Positions 46,828 to 57,467 of a stretch of DNA of 64,000 nucleotides are shown here, piece by piece. Location of the stretch: the NCBI GenBank assembly GCA_028583605.1, contig CM053329.1, forward strand, positions 10,092,501-10,156,500. The letters run 5' to 3'. The translations under genes were made by a program, and so were the position numbers. Origin of the DNA: Dastarcus helophoroides (Eukaryota; Arthropoda; Insecta; Coleoptera; Bothrideridae). Positions within the stretch are counted from its first letter, which is position 1. Every line of letters begins with the position of its first letter. The notes under the pieces were generated by a model. That model was not told the DNA's origin. It was given only the letters and a program-made list of their open reading frames with translations, and ran no database searches.

Positions 46828-49739
46828 TGTTACAATTACAAAGCTAAATGGCCATTGAGATTTTTTCTTTGTTTTTATATTAGCAAGCTCTATTGCATCC
46901 GAAAAATTACCAAGTAAACGCCTTGTCACGAAAATAATCTTACAATCTAAAATTTTTATGGATTTGCAGTAAACAAAGATTTATTATCCATTTCAGCGCT
47001 CATATCTAAAAGCATTATGGAAGATTTATATCGATTTCAACGTCTGTTGATCGCTAAAACTAAATCTCGATTATTCGAAGTGATTAATCTTACAAATACA
47101 CATGTTTTATCAAATATAAAAGCATTTATAAAATCTTATATGGGTGCAAGACAGGTTCATGACCGCCATAAACCTCGGTCCACTGTTTATTGAGATTGAC
47201 TTCGAGATATGCTAAAATAAATATCACTACAGCATTTGTTGTGACATTACGCTCGTATTATACAATTTTAAATATTGCTGGAAAATGACGTTTTGATGAC
47301 GTCGCCTGCGTGGTTGTTGCTGGCGCCAAGTGAACTTGAAGATCCTCTACACATAAGGAGAGAAGAGCCCATCACCTGTTTACCAAAGACTTGTTTTGTA
47401 TAATCGTCGCGGAACAAGCGTCCTGATTTTTTTCATCGTAGGTTGATTATTATTACAGTTCTTTAGCAATCGTTTTCTATTACGAAAAGCTTAATATGTA
47501 ATGGTTTGCAATGGCGTGGGCCACGTTAATGGTGTCATCACCATAGTTTAACAACCGAAGAAGTCCGACATTTTACTTCTTGTTTGCTTTAAAATAAACC
47601 ACTTGATGCAAAAGACATTCAGAATAAGTTCAATTGCGTAGTATAATTTTACACAAAATAAATTCATTCTGATATAGAACATTTTTTTAGCTCCAGTATC
47701 ACAATGAGTGTTGGCCAATCCAAATGTTAATTAGAATTGGAGAGATACTGTGCAGCAGCGTTTCTTAATTTTTTTGTCCTATGGTCTGGTTAAAAATTTC
47801 TCGTAATGGAAAATGTGTGAAAAAATTTTGCGAACAGAAACAAAAAAAGGTCGATAATGTAAAGCTCGCGAAAAAATATTTCATTTCTAAAAAAAATAGT
47901 ACGTAATCAAGGAACGATATATTGATGATGTGAAAACATACAATAATAAAATCGGTACTGTATTCCAAAATTAAGTGTTTTTATCATCATTAAGATTGAG
48001 AGAGAACTGTAGAAGCTGAAGTGAAGCAAAAAATCTGAAATAATTAGACTCTTTTCTAAGGAGAAGGATAAATCTGCTTGGCATTTCTAAGCTTGCATTC
48101 CATTATTCGCGATTGATTTAACTCAGTTCGCAGCTCTTGCTCTTAATTATCGTCGTCGAAATGTTTACAGTAATGCAATGCCAAGAAACTTAATCGGCAT
48201 ATGGTAAATGAAATTTTTACGATGTGTGTATGTGCTAAGCTGTTTTTGCCATATCACTGAAAATATGCTAATTCAATTAAAGCTCGTACATCTGGTTGAA
48301 ATACCATAATATGCTCCGCTTGTGAGGGTCATAGAAGCGGATAAATAAGCTGTAAATTGCCGCAACTAAGACATTGATCAAAACATTTCAAGATTTCAAA
48401 TTATGTTAGCAGCTAGATAGAAGCAATGCATCGTGATTTCAGCATGCTCAATAAGTACAAATGGTTGTGGTGGCTAAGCAATGCATGTTTTTTTGCAAGA
48501 GTGCAACTCTTGTAAAAAAGTGTTTCTCCTGAGGTTAAATACCTAAGTAGAAACAATTTCATTCAATAAATTACGCAAACTGTGAATGAATAAAAATTAG
48601 GATATTGCGGTCTAGATAAAAAAGATAGTTTATTGTTAACGCGAACTAAATTGATTCATTTCATTTGGATATGAGTCATTTTTCATTCACCATTAATATA
48701 GACTTGTGTTACAATTAGTAATTGTCTTAAGTATTATTACACACGAGATTTATTCATATAAGATATTTGTATACATGTACACGTAGGGCTACAATTTAGA
48801 AAATATATATACCTAACCTAAATATATATCTGTAATATTTCATACTAACCAAGACCAGAACTCCTATTGAAATTGATAGGATGGATCTTCATTGACTTCT
48901 TCGCAGCCTTCAATCATCTTTAAAGTTTTTTTTTTGTTGGGTTAGACATTCAACTTTTTTAAGTTGCGTATTTAAGTTTATCAAAATTTTGGCCGGGGTT
49001 CCGAAAGTTGAAAATAATTTCAGGTGGATGAATTGTTTCAATTTTTTCGGATGAATACTCTTTTTAATGCTTTTAAAATTTTGAAGCATGAAGTTACCAA
49101 AATTTTAAGTTGATTCAATGGCAACTCGTCCCAAAGTTGCCCCTCCTCTTGAAATGAGCGACTTCTTGTTTTCTGTTTAATGTAAAAGAAAAAGCAAACT
49201 GATTTGACTTAAGTATGCATTTTCTTACGTGCAATTAATTCGCAGTCAATCTGGCATTAGTATATGTAACATATGTCTATTATTTAGGACGGGTTGATGT
49301 TTTAATTTTACATGCCTACAAATAAAAATAAAAAATACTAAAATTCGAACCCACCTGGTGTGTTTTAAAACTGGAATACTTTACCCCCCCCCTCAATTAC
49401 CTTATAGCTAACAAAAATCATTGTGCGTCCCTAACACCTCTGGGCACGCACGAGGGTAATGTTGCATAGAGGTAACATTATCTCTGACAAAGAAAGTAGA
49501 ACATTCAGTAAAAATTTAACTACTATTTAAAAAATGTTATTATTTAAACAACAACAACAATGATTACAATTTCAAAGCTTCGACTTGGTCTGTAGGTTTT
49601 ACTACAATTCCATTTTCTTATTTTTGGCTGATGAGGTGCTTATAAAAATACTAGTTGCTGGTTGCTACTGGGCGCCATTTTAACTGAGGGACTTTTTAAA
49701 TTGTGCTATCTACTTGTAAAGGAAAGGGCATAATGCCCT
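46828..49739. other. Intergenic DNA without recognisable gene
   Basis: 47.0-48.7 kb looks like ordinary single-copy insect DNA with balanced composition and no long frame. A C-run (CCCCCCCCC) occurs at about 49385. Possible non-coding regulatory DNA, but nothing specific can be shown. Confidence 0.4.
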
Positions 49740-49818
49740 TGTAACACTGCGAGTAACTGGGTGAAATGAAGATAGATAGTAACGAACTGCCGTTTTAAAC
49801 AAGGATAAGTTGTAGTTA
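49740..49818 (-). pseudogene. CR1-like LINE 3' end, distal part
   Basis: CACTGCGAGTA.. and TTTTAAACAAGGATAAGTTG match the tail of the LINE at 31.45-31.56 kb (minus-strand ITTYPCLRRRFIAIYPCF-like residues). The element is interrupted at 49818 by the mariner and resumes at 53433. Confidence 0.72.
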
Positions 49819-50186
49819 CGAGGGTAAATCAATTATGAACCGGAATATGTTTTTAAAAATTTATTGGTACAAGATACATTTATCAAAGTTATTAACTCTT
49901 TGGCTACATAATCTATGATTTTTTGGGAGCTTTTTAATGCCATCATCATAAAAAGAAATTAGGTGTGTTTGCAGCCAATTGCGCACAAATGTCTCAACAT
50001 CAGCATCATCATGGAGTCGCTCTCCTCCTAGAGCTTCTTTCAGTGGCCCAAAGATATGATAATATCATGGTGAAAAGTTGGGACTATAAAGAGGATGTTC
50101 TAATGTTGCCCAATGCATTTCCTCTGATTTTTGAAGTGTCAGATTGGTTGAGTGGGGGCGAGCATTGTCGTGAAGCAAATAGACCA

Positions 50187-52529
50187 GGGTAGAAGCCTTC
50201 AAAAACCATAAAAAGTGAAAAAAAAATATAGTAGGATGAAACCTATTAGAAAAGGAAGATAATGCAACAAAAATGAAAGGAAAAATAAATTACGGGCGAT
50301 CTGAGGTCGGGAAGGGGTAAAGGGTGAGTTTGTAAGGGTAAAAAACGGTTTATCTCGATTTCTGGCAAAACTACAAATCCTATGGAAAGGCAGAATTGTA
50401 GGTAATATAAAGATCTACAACTTTTGTATTCACACTTTTTTAACATAACCTCAAAATTTACGTGAAAAATTTAAAAAACCGGGTTTATGGTTTTTTATTT
50501 TTATCTTTTACAAAAAATTTTTTTTTCACGAAATTTAGTAAAAACCTACCTTTTTATATTCCAAAGACACTATAATTTTTTTGCTTTAAAATATTTATTT
50601 TATCACCCTATTTTGACTCAATATTGAAAAAGCACCTAAATTTTCAATCGAAAAATCTCACGTTAAAATTTTAGCTTTTTCAAAAGCTCGGTGGAATTTT
50701 TTTTTGTTGAAATGTCTACTTTCTGATGGTGTAAAAAAATATACATTACTATATTAAATCTTCTAAGAAAATTCAAATAAACGAAAAGTACTCCAATTCG
50801 AAAATTTTTTTTTTAATAATTTCAAATATGAATCCGTCAAAAACATCGTTGCATTTCTGCATTGTTTTCTGGTTGCGATACAACATCTGGATTTGCCGGA
50901 AAAGGAAAGAAAAGTATCGTGAATTCAGTAATAGGCGATAAAAATTTATCAAATTTGGCTAAGATTTTTTTTTTAAAAGATGTAAACAAAGAAGATATAA
51001 AAAAATGGATTACAATTAATGAAATTTATTTATAAATGTAAAAATGATAATATTACACTAAATCAATTAAGATTTCAAAAATATCTATTAGCAAAAATTA
51101 AATCGTCTTTTATATTGGCAAATCTCCCACCCACAGAAGGTGCAGCAGAACAACATTGTAACAGGGCATATTATCAGCTTCAAACTTGGCTGCGTAACGA
51201 ACTGACAGCAACAGATTGGGGCTGAAAGCAACATCTTTAATTCTTTTGGGCATTATGTCCAAATTTACAGAGAAAGAGTTAATTCCAGACATATTGCTGA
51301 AAACTATTTGCTGCAGCTGTGAAACTGGATGCAATAGTTTAAAATGTGGCTGCCGAAGACATGGTTTAAAATGCACAAATTTATGTTCAAATTGTCATGG
51401 TTCTGAAAAATGCGCCAATGTGGTAGAAGAAACCTACGAGGAAGTTAATGATCTAGATGAAATTGTGGATGAAGACCCAGTGCAAACTAGAAATGATGTT
51501 GGAGACGAAGACGATGATGCTCTTGAAGACTTCGAAGATCTAGTAGAATCGGAAAGGTGTGCTGAATCTAACGATGAAGAAATACCATCACAGAGACAAA
51601 AACTGATGGATAAGTGATAAAATTGAAGACAGTGTTTTGATAAATAAAAAGATTAATTTTCTATGACATAAATGTAATAAGAATTTAAGAAATAATTTTT
51701 TTTACTGAAAACAATAGCTACAGTCATATATATTTTTTAGATTAAATTCCCTTAAAATACAATCTTTAATATTTTAAACAACTATGTTTTTTGCAATCGT
51801 TATGTTTTTTGGGTTTGTATTTTTTTTGTTTATCAATGTAAAATGGAATCTTCCGTTTTTTGAGTAATTAAAGTATTAATTTTAACAAATAGCTCAAAAT
51901 TGTACATAAAGATAAATAAAAATTCGAATTGGAGTACTTTTCGTGTTTTTGAATTTTCTTAGAAGATTTACCATAGCAATGTATATTTTTTTACACCATC
52001 AGAAAGTAGACATTTTAGCGAACAAAAAGCCCACCGAATTTTTTAAGAAAGCAAAAATTTTAACGTGAGATTTTTCGATTGAAAATTAGGGTGCTTTTTC
52101 CATATTGAGTCAAAATAAGGTGAAAAAAATAAATATTTTAAAACAAAAAAAATACAGTGTTTTTAGGATATAAAAAGATAAGTTTTCACCAAATTTCGTG
52201 AAAAATAAAAATAAAAAACCATAAACCTGGTTTTTTTAATTTTTCACGTGAATTTTCAGGTTATGTTAAAAAAATGTAGATACAAAAGTTGTAGATATTC
52301 TTATTATCTACAACTTTGCTATTTAAGTTTTTATCATAGGATTTGTAGTTTTGACAGGACAGAAATCAAAATAAACCGTTTTTTACCCTTAAAATCTCAC
52401 CCCCTACCCTTTCCCGACCTCAGATCGCCCGTAATTCATTTTTCCTTTTATTTTTGTTGCATTATCTTTCTTTTCTAATGGGTTTCATTCTACTATATAA
52501 TTTTTTTTGGTTTCAAAAATTATCTACCC
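50187..52529. mobile_element. Foldback element with CXC-domain coding remnant, ~2.34 kb
   Basis: GGGTAGA at 50187 and TCTACCC ending at 52529 open arms of about 610 bp. The arms share mirrored words such as CGGGCGATCTGAGGTCGGGA, AAAAACGGTTTAT and TACTCCAATTCGAA. The centre (about 50810-51900) carries the coding remnant. A target duplication could not be fixed. Confidence 0.85.
50838..51617 (+). pseudogene. Transposon-associated protein with TSO1/tesmin-like CXC domain
   Basis: From about 50845 a frame reads ALFSGCDTTSGFAGKGKKS, a motif seen in uncharacterised insect proteins that also carry a CXC region. It ends at a TAA near 51031. The next frame (51019-51225) contains KSSFILANLPPTEGAAEQH and LQTWLRNELTATDWG and ends at a TGA where the family has GWK. 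The +1 frame (51216-51617) gives the Cys-rich region CCSCETGCNSLKCGCRRHGL then KCTNLCSNCHG, i.e. C-x-C-x3-C-x4-C-x-C-x6-C-x3-C-x2-C spacing, followed by a strongly acidic tail to a TGA/TAA at 51615. It looks like the 3' part of one gene broken by two frame changes. Function is unknown; CXC domains bind zinc and DNA in TSO1/tesmin proteins, and a role in this element is inference. Confidence 0.7.
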
Positions 52530-53432
52530 TGAACTAAAAATCACATTTCTGACCGAAAATTCGCGCTTGTTTTGCCAATATGCTTCATCCAATAGCTAGC
52601 AGTAATAGGCAGCATTAACCGGACGACATTCATGCAGAAAATCGACGTGCACAACTCCTTTAAAATCCCAAAACACTGCCGCAATGACCTTTCCAACTGA
52701 GAGGCGAGTTTTTGTCTTGACGGGTGCGCCTTCCCCCTTTCTTCTTCACTCCAAGCTTTGTTGTTTAAATTCAGGGATGTAATGGTGGACCCAAGTCTTA
52801 TCACACGTAATGAAGCGTTGCAAAAAACCATCACCGTTACGTTGAAAACGTCCAAGATGGCGCTGAAAAATCTCCGGACGATGTTGTTTCCGTTCTTCAG
52901 TCAAAAGACGAGGTACCCAACTCACAGAAAATTTTCGAGACCCCAGCTAATCTCTAATGATAGATTGAGCACGCCCAAAGCTTATCCCTATCTGAGCTGC
53001 AATTTCACTAACAGTTAAACGACGAGCACCTTCCAATAGGAGTTGAACAGCATTAATTTTGTCCGCAGTCATACTAGTTAGAGGACGAAGGGCGTGGGGT
53101 TCATTTTCAGTTCGTTCTTGCAAAAATGTTTGTGTCATTCATACGCTTGAGTTTTCTTTAAACAAGTATCCCCAAACTGTGTTTTTAGTCTACGAAGAAT
53201 TTCGTCGGGTTTTACACCTTCAACGGCAAGAAATTTAATAATAATGCGCTGCGCAACATGCGGATGAAGCTCTTGCTCACTCATTGCATTTACAACTGAC
53301 GAAAGGCGAGAACGGAATTCGCTTGAGCGTAGGAAGTTACGTGATATCCCTACCTAATATGGCTAAGAGTATGCGCGCACTCCCAACGCCCTCATAGCTA
53401 CATGATTCCGGTTTATATTTGATTTACCCCCG

Positions 53433-53545
53433 CATTAGGGAAAATTCTGCTTGACAAGAAAAGAATTCCAGAGTTTGGAAGTTCTGTAGAAAAAAAGAGT
53501 CACCATAGATAAAAGTTCTCACTGTGCCAAGCTGGTAGTCGTTCA
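53433..53545 (-). pseudogene. CR1-like LINE 3' end, proximal part
   Basis: Continues the fragment at 49740-49818: TTCCAGAGTTTGGAAGTTCT and AAAAGTTCTCACTGTG match 31.57-31.64 kb of the other LINE copy (minus-strand FYRTSKLWNSF). Confidence 0.72.
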
Positions 53546-54400
53546 CAAATTTCTTATTCTTGTCTTGCTTTTTCTTGTTCTTGTCGCGTTCTTGCTGCAA
53601 CGTTAGCAAGAAGTTCTCTTAGCAAGAACAAGATATTTTGTCAAGAAAATATCAAGCAGTAAGATTTCTTGCTTTTTTCAATATTTTCTTATACCAGGAG
53701 ATGCTTCAGAAAAATAGTCTCCCATGTGAGACTGTCTCTTGTATTTGAATTAAAATCTATGTACATCCTTCACCATTCCTAATAATACAGGATACGAATT
53801 TTTAAGTTTTAGCCAAAAATACTTGTAATTTTTTTCACTGACCGGTTTTAAAATAACCATCAAATTCATGTCTCAGTAAGATGTTGAAAAAGATGCTTTG
53901 TATTTTGATTGATTTTATATTTATCTAGCATCTTAACTCATCTTTAGTGGTAGAATTTGAAGCATCCACGGCGGCAGCATCACTTTTTGCAACAAAATGA
54001 TTCTCTTTATTTTCTTCAAATTTGTTAATTTCCGTTTCCTCCAATTCGTTTCTTCAATTGGCTTAGAAAATGTTTCTATTTTATGCTGTTGATCTAAAAT
54101 TAGAGCAACACAATCAAATTGGTCTTCTTATGATTAAAAATGTTGTTCCTGGTTATAGGTTACATCTTGATAATGGTTTAATGGTTTCATCGCGCCCACT
54201 CCTCAAATTTATCGGTTTATTTTGTTTGTAGGTCTTTTATGGGTGAGACATATTTTTTAAATTGATTGTGTCACAATGAATTCGGAACCTGTTTTATTGT
54301 TGCTCAAGCGCAAAACAAACAAGCTAGCAAGAACAAGAAATGGAGAGACTTTTGCTAGACAAAAATCAACCCATCAAGAAATTGGCAAGAGAAGAAGTAA
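53530..54400. mobile_element. Possible DNA element with inverted CTTGTTCTTG-rich ends
   Basis: 53540-53640 is crowded with TTCTTGTTCTTG/TCTTGCT words and 54310-54400 with their complements (GCAAGAACAAGAAA). Such clustered subterminal words are typical of transposase-binding sites in DNA transposons. Exact ends and target duplication were not found. Confidence 0.35.
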
Positions 54401-54629
54401 AACATTGTTATAGTGAAATGCCCAAAAAAAAAGAGCAAAACAAGGGGTGTTCATAGTAATACGCAGAAAATTAAGAAAGTTTATAACCACCTGGAAACCG
54501 ATTAGTGAAAGAATCATCAAGATGGACCTTAACAGTTTCGGTAACAGCACAACATAATTGGGGGTATACGCGGTCAATCATGATGATCTGGCCCAGAATA
54601 AGGATTTTTGAAAAACTAAATGAGGAAAT

Positions 54630-55010
54630 AGGCATAATTGGATCATCAAGAGAAATAATACTCTTGGGATATCTCAACGGAAGAATAGAAAAAAAGCATG
54701 ATAAAGTGGTTGGAAAATAAGGAGAAGACCTTATTAATCACAGCGGAAAAAGAATTGCACAGATGTGCAAAAAAACCATGTCTCAATATTAAATAGACAT
54801 TATCAACATAGAGATATTTATAAATATACCTGAAGACAAACAATAAGAGATCTAAAAAGTATTATCGACTGTATGATAATACGCCAGAAATCTAGATTAA
54901 ACATCCTAAATGTAAGAGTCCGAAGAAGTGCCTCATGTGGAAGCGACCACTAACTTGTGAAAGGACAAGTAACTTCTAGCATAAATAAACCAGGTGATGC
55001 AAGAGAACAC
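54630..55010 (+). pseudogene. LINE apurinic-like endonuclease remnant
   Basis: Across frames: ILLGYLNGRIEKKHDKVVGK, GEDLINHSGKRIAQMC, HYQHRDIYKYT, RDLKSIIDCMIIRQKSRLN and SASCGSDH. These follow the order of the endonuclease of RTE-like LINEs (G-D-x-N, T-W, I-D-Y/C, S-D-H). Gly-Asp is GY here and several stops and frame shifts are present. Confidence 0.7.
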
Positions 55011-56140
55011 CACACAACAAATGAAGAAATGACAACAAGATATAATACAAACAGCTTGGATAATAACAGTACAAGACAGCTATATAAAAATAGACTGGAC
55101 CAAAAGGTAGTAAAGCCAAAAAAAATGTCAAGAAAAAACTTCTTCAGAATTAAATGCTTTATCCAAAAATTTTATTTTATATCATTTTCTTTAGTGGCGC
55201 GCTACTTTTTTTTCAAAACAGTATCACAGATTACCCCCAACTCCGCCACTGGTTGAGATAGAAACTTAATTTTCTCTTATTTTATGATCCTTCATCTACA
55301 CCATGCACCATGTGTGCAAAATTTAGTTTAAATAACTCTGAAAACTTGAAAATGAAACAATAACAAAAATTTTTACTCAAATTTTAACACCTCATATCTT
55401 TTTAATTAAGAGTTTCCGGATACATGTCCATAGGAAACTTTTTCCTAAAAAATTACTTTTTCCATCACCAGCTTCATTTAAGGCACAGGGGAGACCCTGT
55501 ATATTAAAACAAAATTATAGTTTGAACACAAAATTCCGAGCAAAACTTGAAAACCTACAAAAATTTCCCACATCTTTTCATTTAAAAAGTTTGTTTAAAT
55601 TTGAAATTTCTCTTGTCTGCTCAACATTTACATAAAAAGTCAAAATTTCGAGATTCGAGAAAGTTTGAAAATTTTTTTAAATAAATTTCGTTTTTCTTTC
55701 ATATTTTTTATATTGATTCAGAATTTATAATTTCAATTTTTATTCTTAAATTAACGTTCGAAATAAAAGAATAAGAATTTTAGCCTAAGTGGGACTTTTG
55801 AAAAAAAAACACAGATTTATGTAAAAATTATTCTTCAAATTCTAATTTTAGTTGCAGGATTTAGAATTTAAATTTGAGTATTAGACTTTTATTTTTCGAA
55901 ATTTTCCACAAAACTTTAATGTCAAACAGTTTAAACTTCTTGTTAGAAAATTAAGGAATTCTATTGTCATATATTTTCTTCTTTAGGTTCCCGGCGTGTG
56001 ACTAAAGAATCCTTTCCCTTGGCTCTTTTGTTTGTTTTTCCCTATTCAAATAAAAAAATGTGTGCATACTTTTTCTTTCAGCAAGGGGAGCAATGCTGTG
56101 CTAGCTTGTATGGAAGACACCCCACTAAATGATCTTCTTT
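55011..56140. other. No gene; end of another foldback near 55.5 kb
   Basis: GGGGAGACCCTG-TATA at about 55490 matches the right terminus style of the TATA-flanked foldback elements, but no left arm was found. The rest is AT-rich. Confidence 0.35.
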
Positions 56141-56565
56141 CAAGGAAAGTACCCGAGGTGTACCGAGGTAATATGTTATAGTACATAAACAAAATTTTGA
56201 ACACGTATTTTTTTTAGATGCCAACTCGGCGATTTCAGTGGTGAAACCACCCTTTAAAAGTAACCCAAAAAACCAGTTTTTTTTAATAACTCAGGAATAA
56301 ATTAGAATTTTTTGATGAAACAAACGGTATATTATTTCTCATAAGAATGCACTCCTAAAAACATATTTTTTAAGAGGTGCATAACGTTTGTTTCATCAAA
56401 AAATTTTAATTTATTCTTGGATTATTAAAGAAATATTGTTTTTGGGGTTATTTTTAAATCGCCGAGTCAGCATCTAAAAAAAAATATGTGTCCAATATTT
56501 TTTATGCACTATAACATATCACAACATGAAAAAAATCGGTGGGGTACACTTCGGGTACTTTCCTT
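56141..56565. mobile_element. Palindromic element P1, ~425 bp
   Basis: CAAGGAAAGTACCCGAGGTG TACC at 56141 is mirrored by GGTACACTTCGGGTACTTTCCTT at 56565, with arms of about 200 bp that also mirror GCCAACTCGGCGATTT and TTTGATGAAACAAACG. Confidence 0.8.
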
Positions 56566-56569
56566 CTTA

Positions 56570-57467
56570 CAAGGAAAGGTCGCGAAGTGTCCGGCGCCGA
56601 TTTTGCTAATTTTTGGATATGTTTTAGAGGACCAAAATCTAAGAGCACGTATTTTTTTTTATCGGCTGATAAACGGTTTTAAGGGCAGTTTTACCCCCTC
56701 AAAGTTGGGGCAAAAAATGCAGATTTTGCTGTTTCTCACATACCAAAAGTGATATTCGAGTCGTTTCTTTTTTCAAAAGTTTTGTTTTGACGAGAAATAA
56801 AAGGAAAAAAATTTTTCAAGATTTTCTCACCCCCCTCATGGGGGCAAACTACCCCATTTAGAAGTTTTTTAATCATAAAAATGGTAATTACGTCAGCAAA
56901 ATTTTGAAAAAAATATGTTATTTTATACACCAAAACTAATTTTACCTGTTTTTGGATTTTGTCGAAAAAAAATTTTGTGGGGGGTAAACACCACTTATAC
57001 CAATACGTATATGATAGGATGTATTTTTATGATTTTTGTTTTATTTTTTTCTTCTGAAGCGAAGTATTTCGACGAAAAACTAAAAAAATAATTTTTTAAG
57101 ATTTTTTCGGTGACCCCTGATCCCCACCCTCCTCCCTTCCCTTATAGGAGGCTGAGCTACCTACTTAAAAAACTGGAAAATGGGGTAGTTTGCCCCCATG
57201 AGGGGGATGGGAAAATCTTGAAAAATTTTTTTCTTTTATTTACCATCAAAATAAAACTTTTGAAAAAAGAAACGACTCGAATATCATTTTTGTTATGCGA
57301 GAAACAGCAAAATCTGCATTTTTTGCCCCAACTTTGAAGGGGTAAAACTACCCTTAAAACAGTTTATCAGCCGAGAAAAAAAAATACGTGTCTCTTAGAT
57401 TTTGGTCCTCTAAAACATATCCAAAAATTAGCAAAATCGGCGCCGGACACTTCGCGACCTTTCCTTG
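56570..57467. mobile_element. Palindromic element P2, 898 bp, sibling of P1
   Basis: CAAGGAAAGGTCGCGAAGTG then TCCGGCGCCGATTTTGC at the left and the exact inverse at the right. The arms also mirror GAGGACCAAAATCTAAGAG, GGGGTAAACT-like and CCCCATGAGGGGG words. TTA flanks both ends. P1 and P2 share the terminal design CAAGGAAAG..C..CGAAGTGT.CC and lie four bases apart. Confidence 0.85.

Larger units (their letters stand above)
49861..53284 (-). pseudogene. mariner transposase, split and inactivated
   Basis: Starts at 53284 (MSEQELHPHVAQRIIIKFLA) with the N-terminal helix-turn-helix region, stop in frame after KTQAYE, then LTVSEIAAQIGISFGRAQSI. The first catalytic Asp is in TCDKTW (normally GDETW-like), followed by FWDFKGVVHVDFLHECRPVN. 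The frame enters the foldback element at 52529 and resumes at 50186 with LVYLLHDNARPH (second Asp). At the third acidic position, where YSPDLSPCDYHxFGPL is usual, the sequence reads SP-stop-YYHIFGPLKEALGG, so the Asp has become Tyr and the preceding Cys a stop. It ends at TAA (49863-49861). Clearly non-functional. Confidence 0.88.
49819..53432 (-). mobile_element. mariner transposon, interrupted
   Basis: CGAGGGTAAATCAATTATGA at the left and, on the minus strand, CGGGGGTAAATCAAATATAA at the right form ~30-bp TIRs continuing ACCGGAAT. The left flank is TA; the right flank is CA, probably a decayed TA. Without the foldback insertion at 50187-52529 the element would be about 1.27 kb, the usual mariner size. 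Confidence 0.88.
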
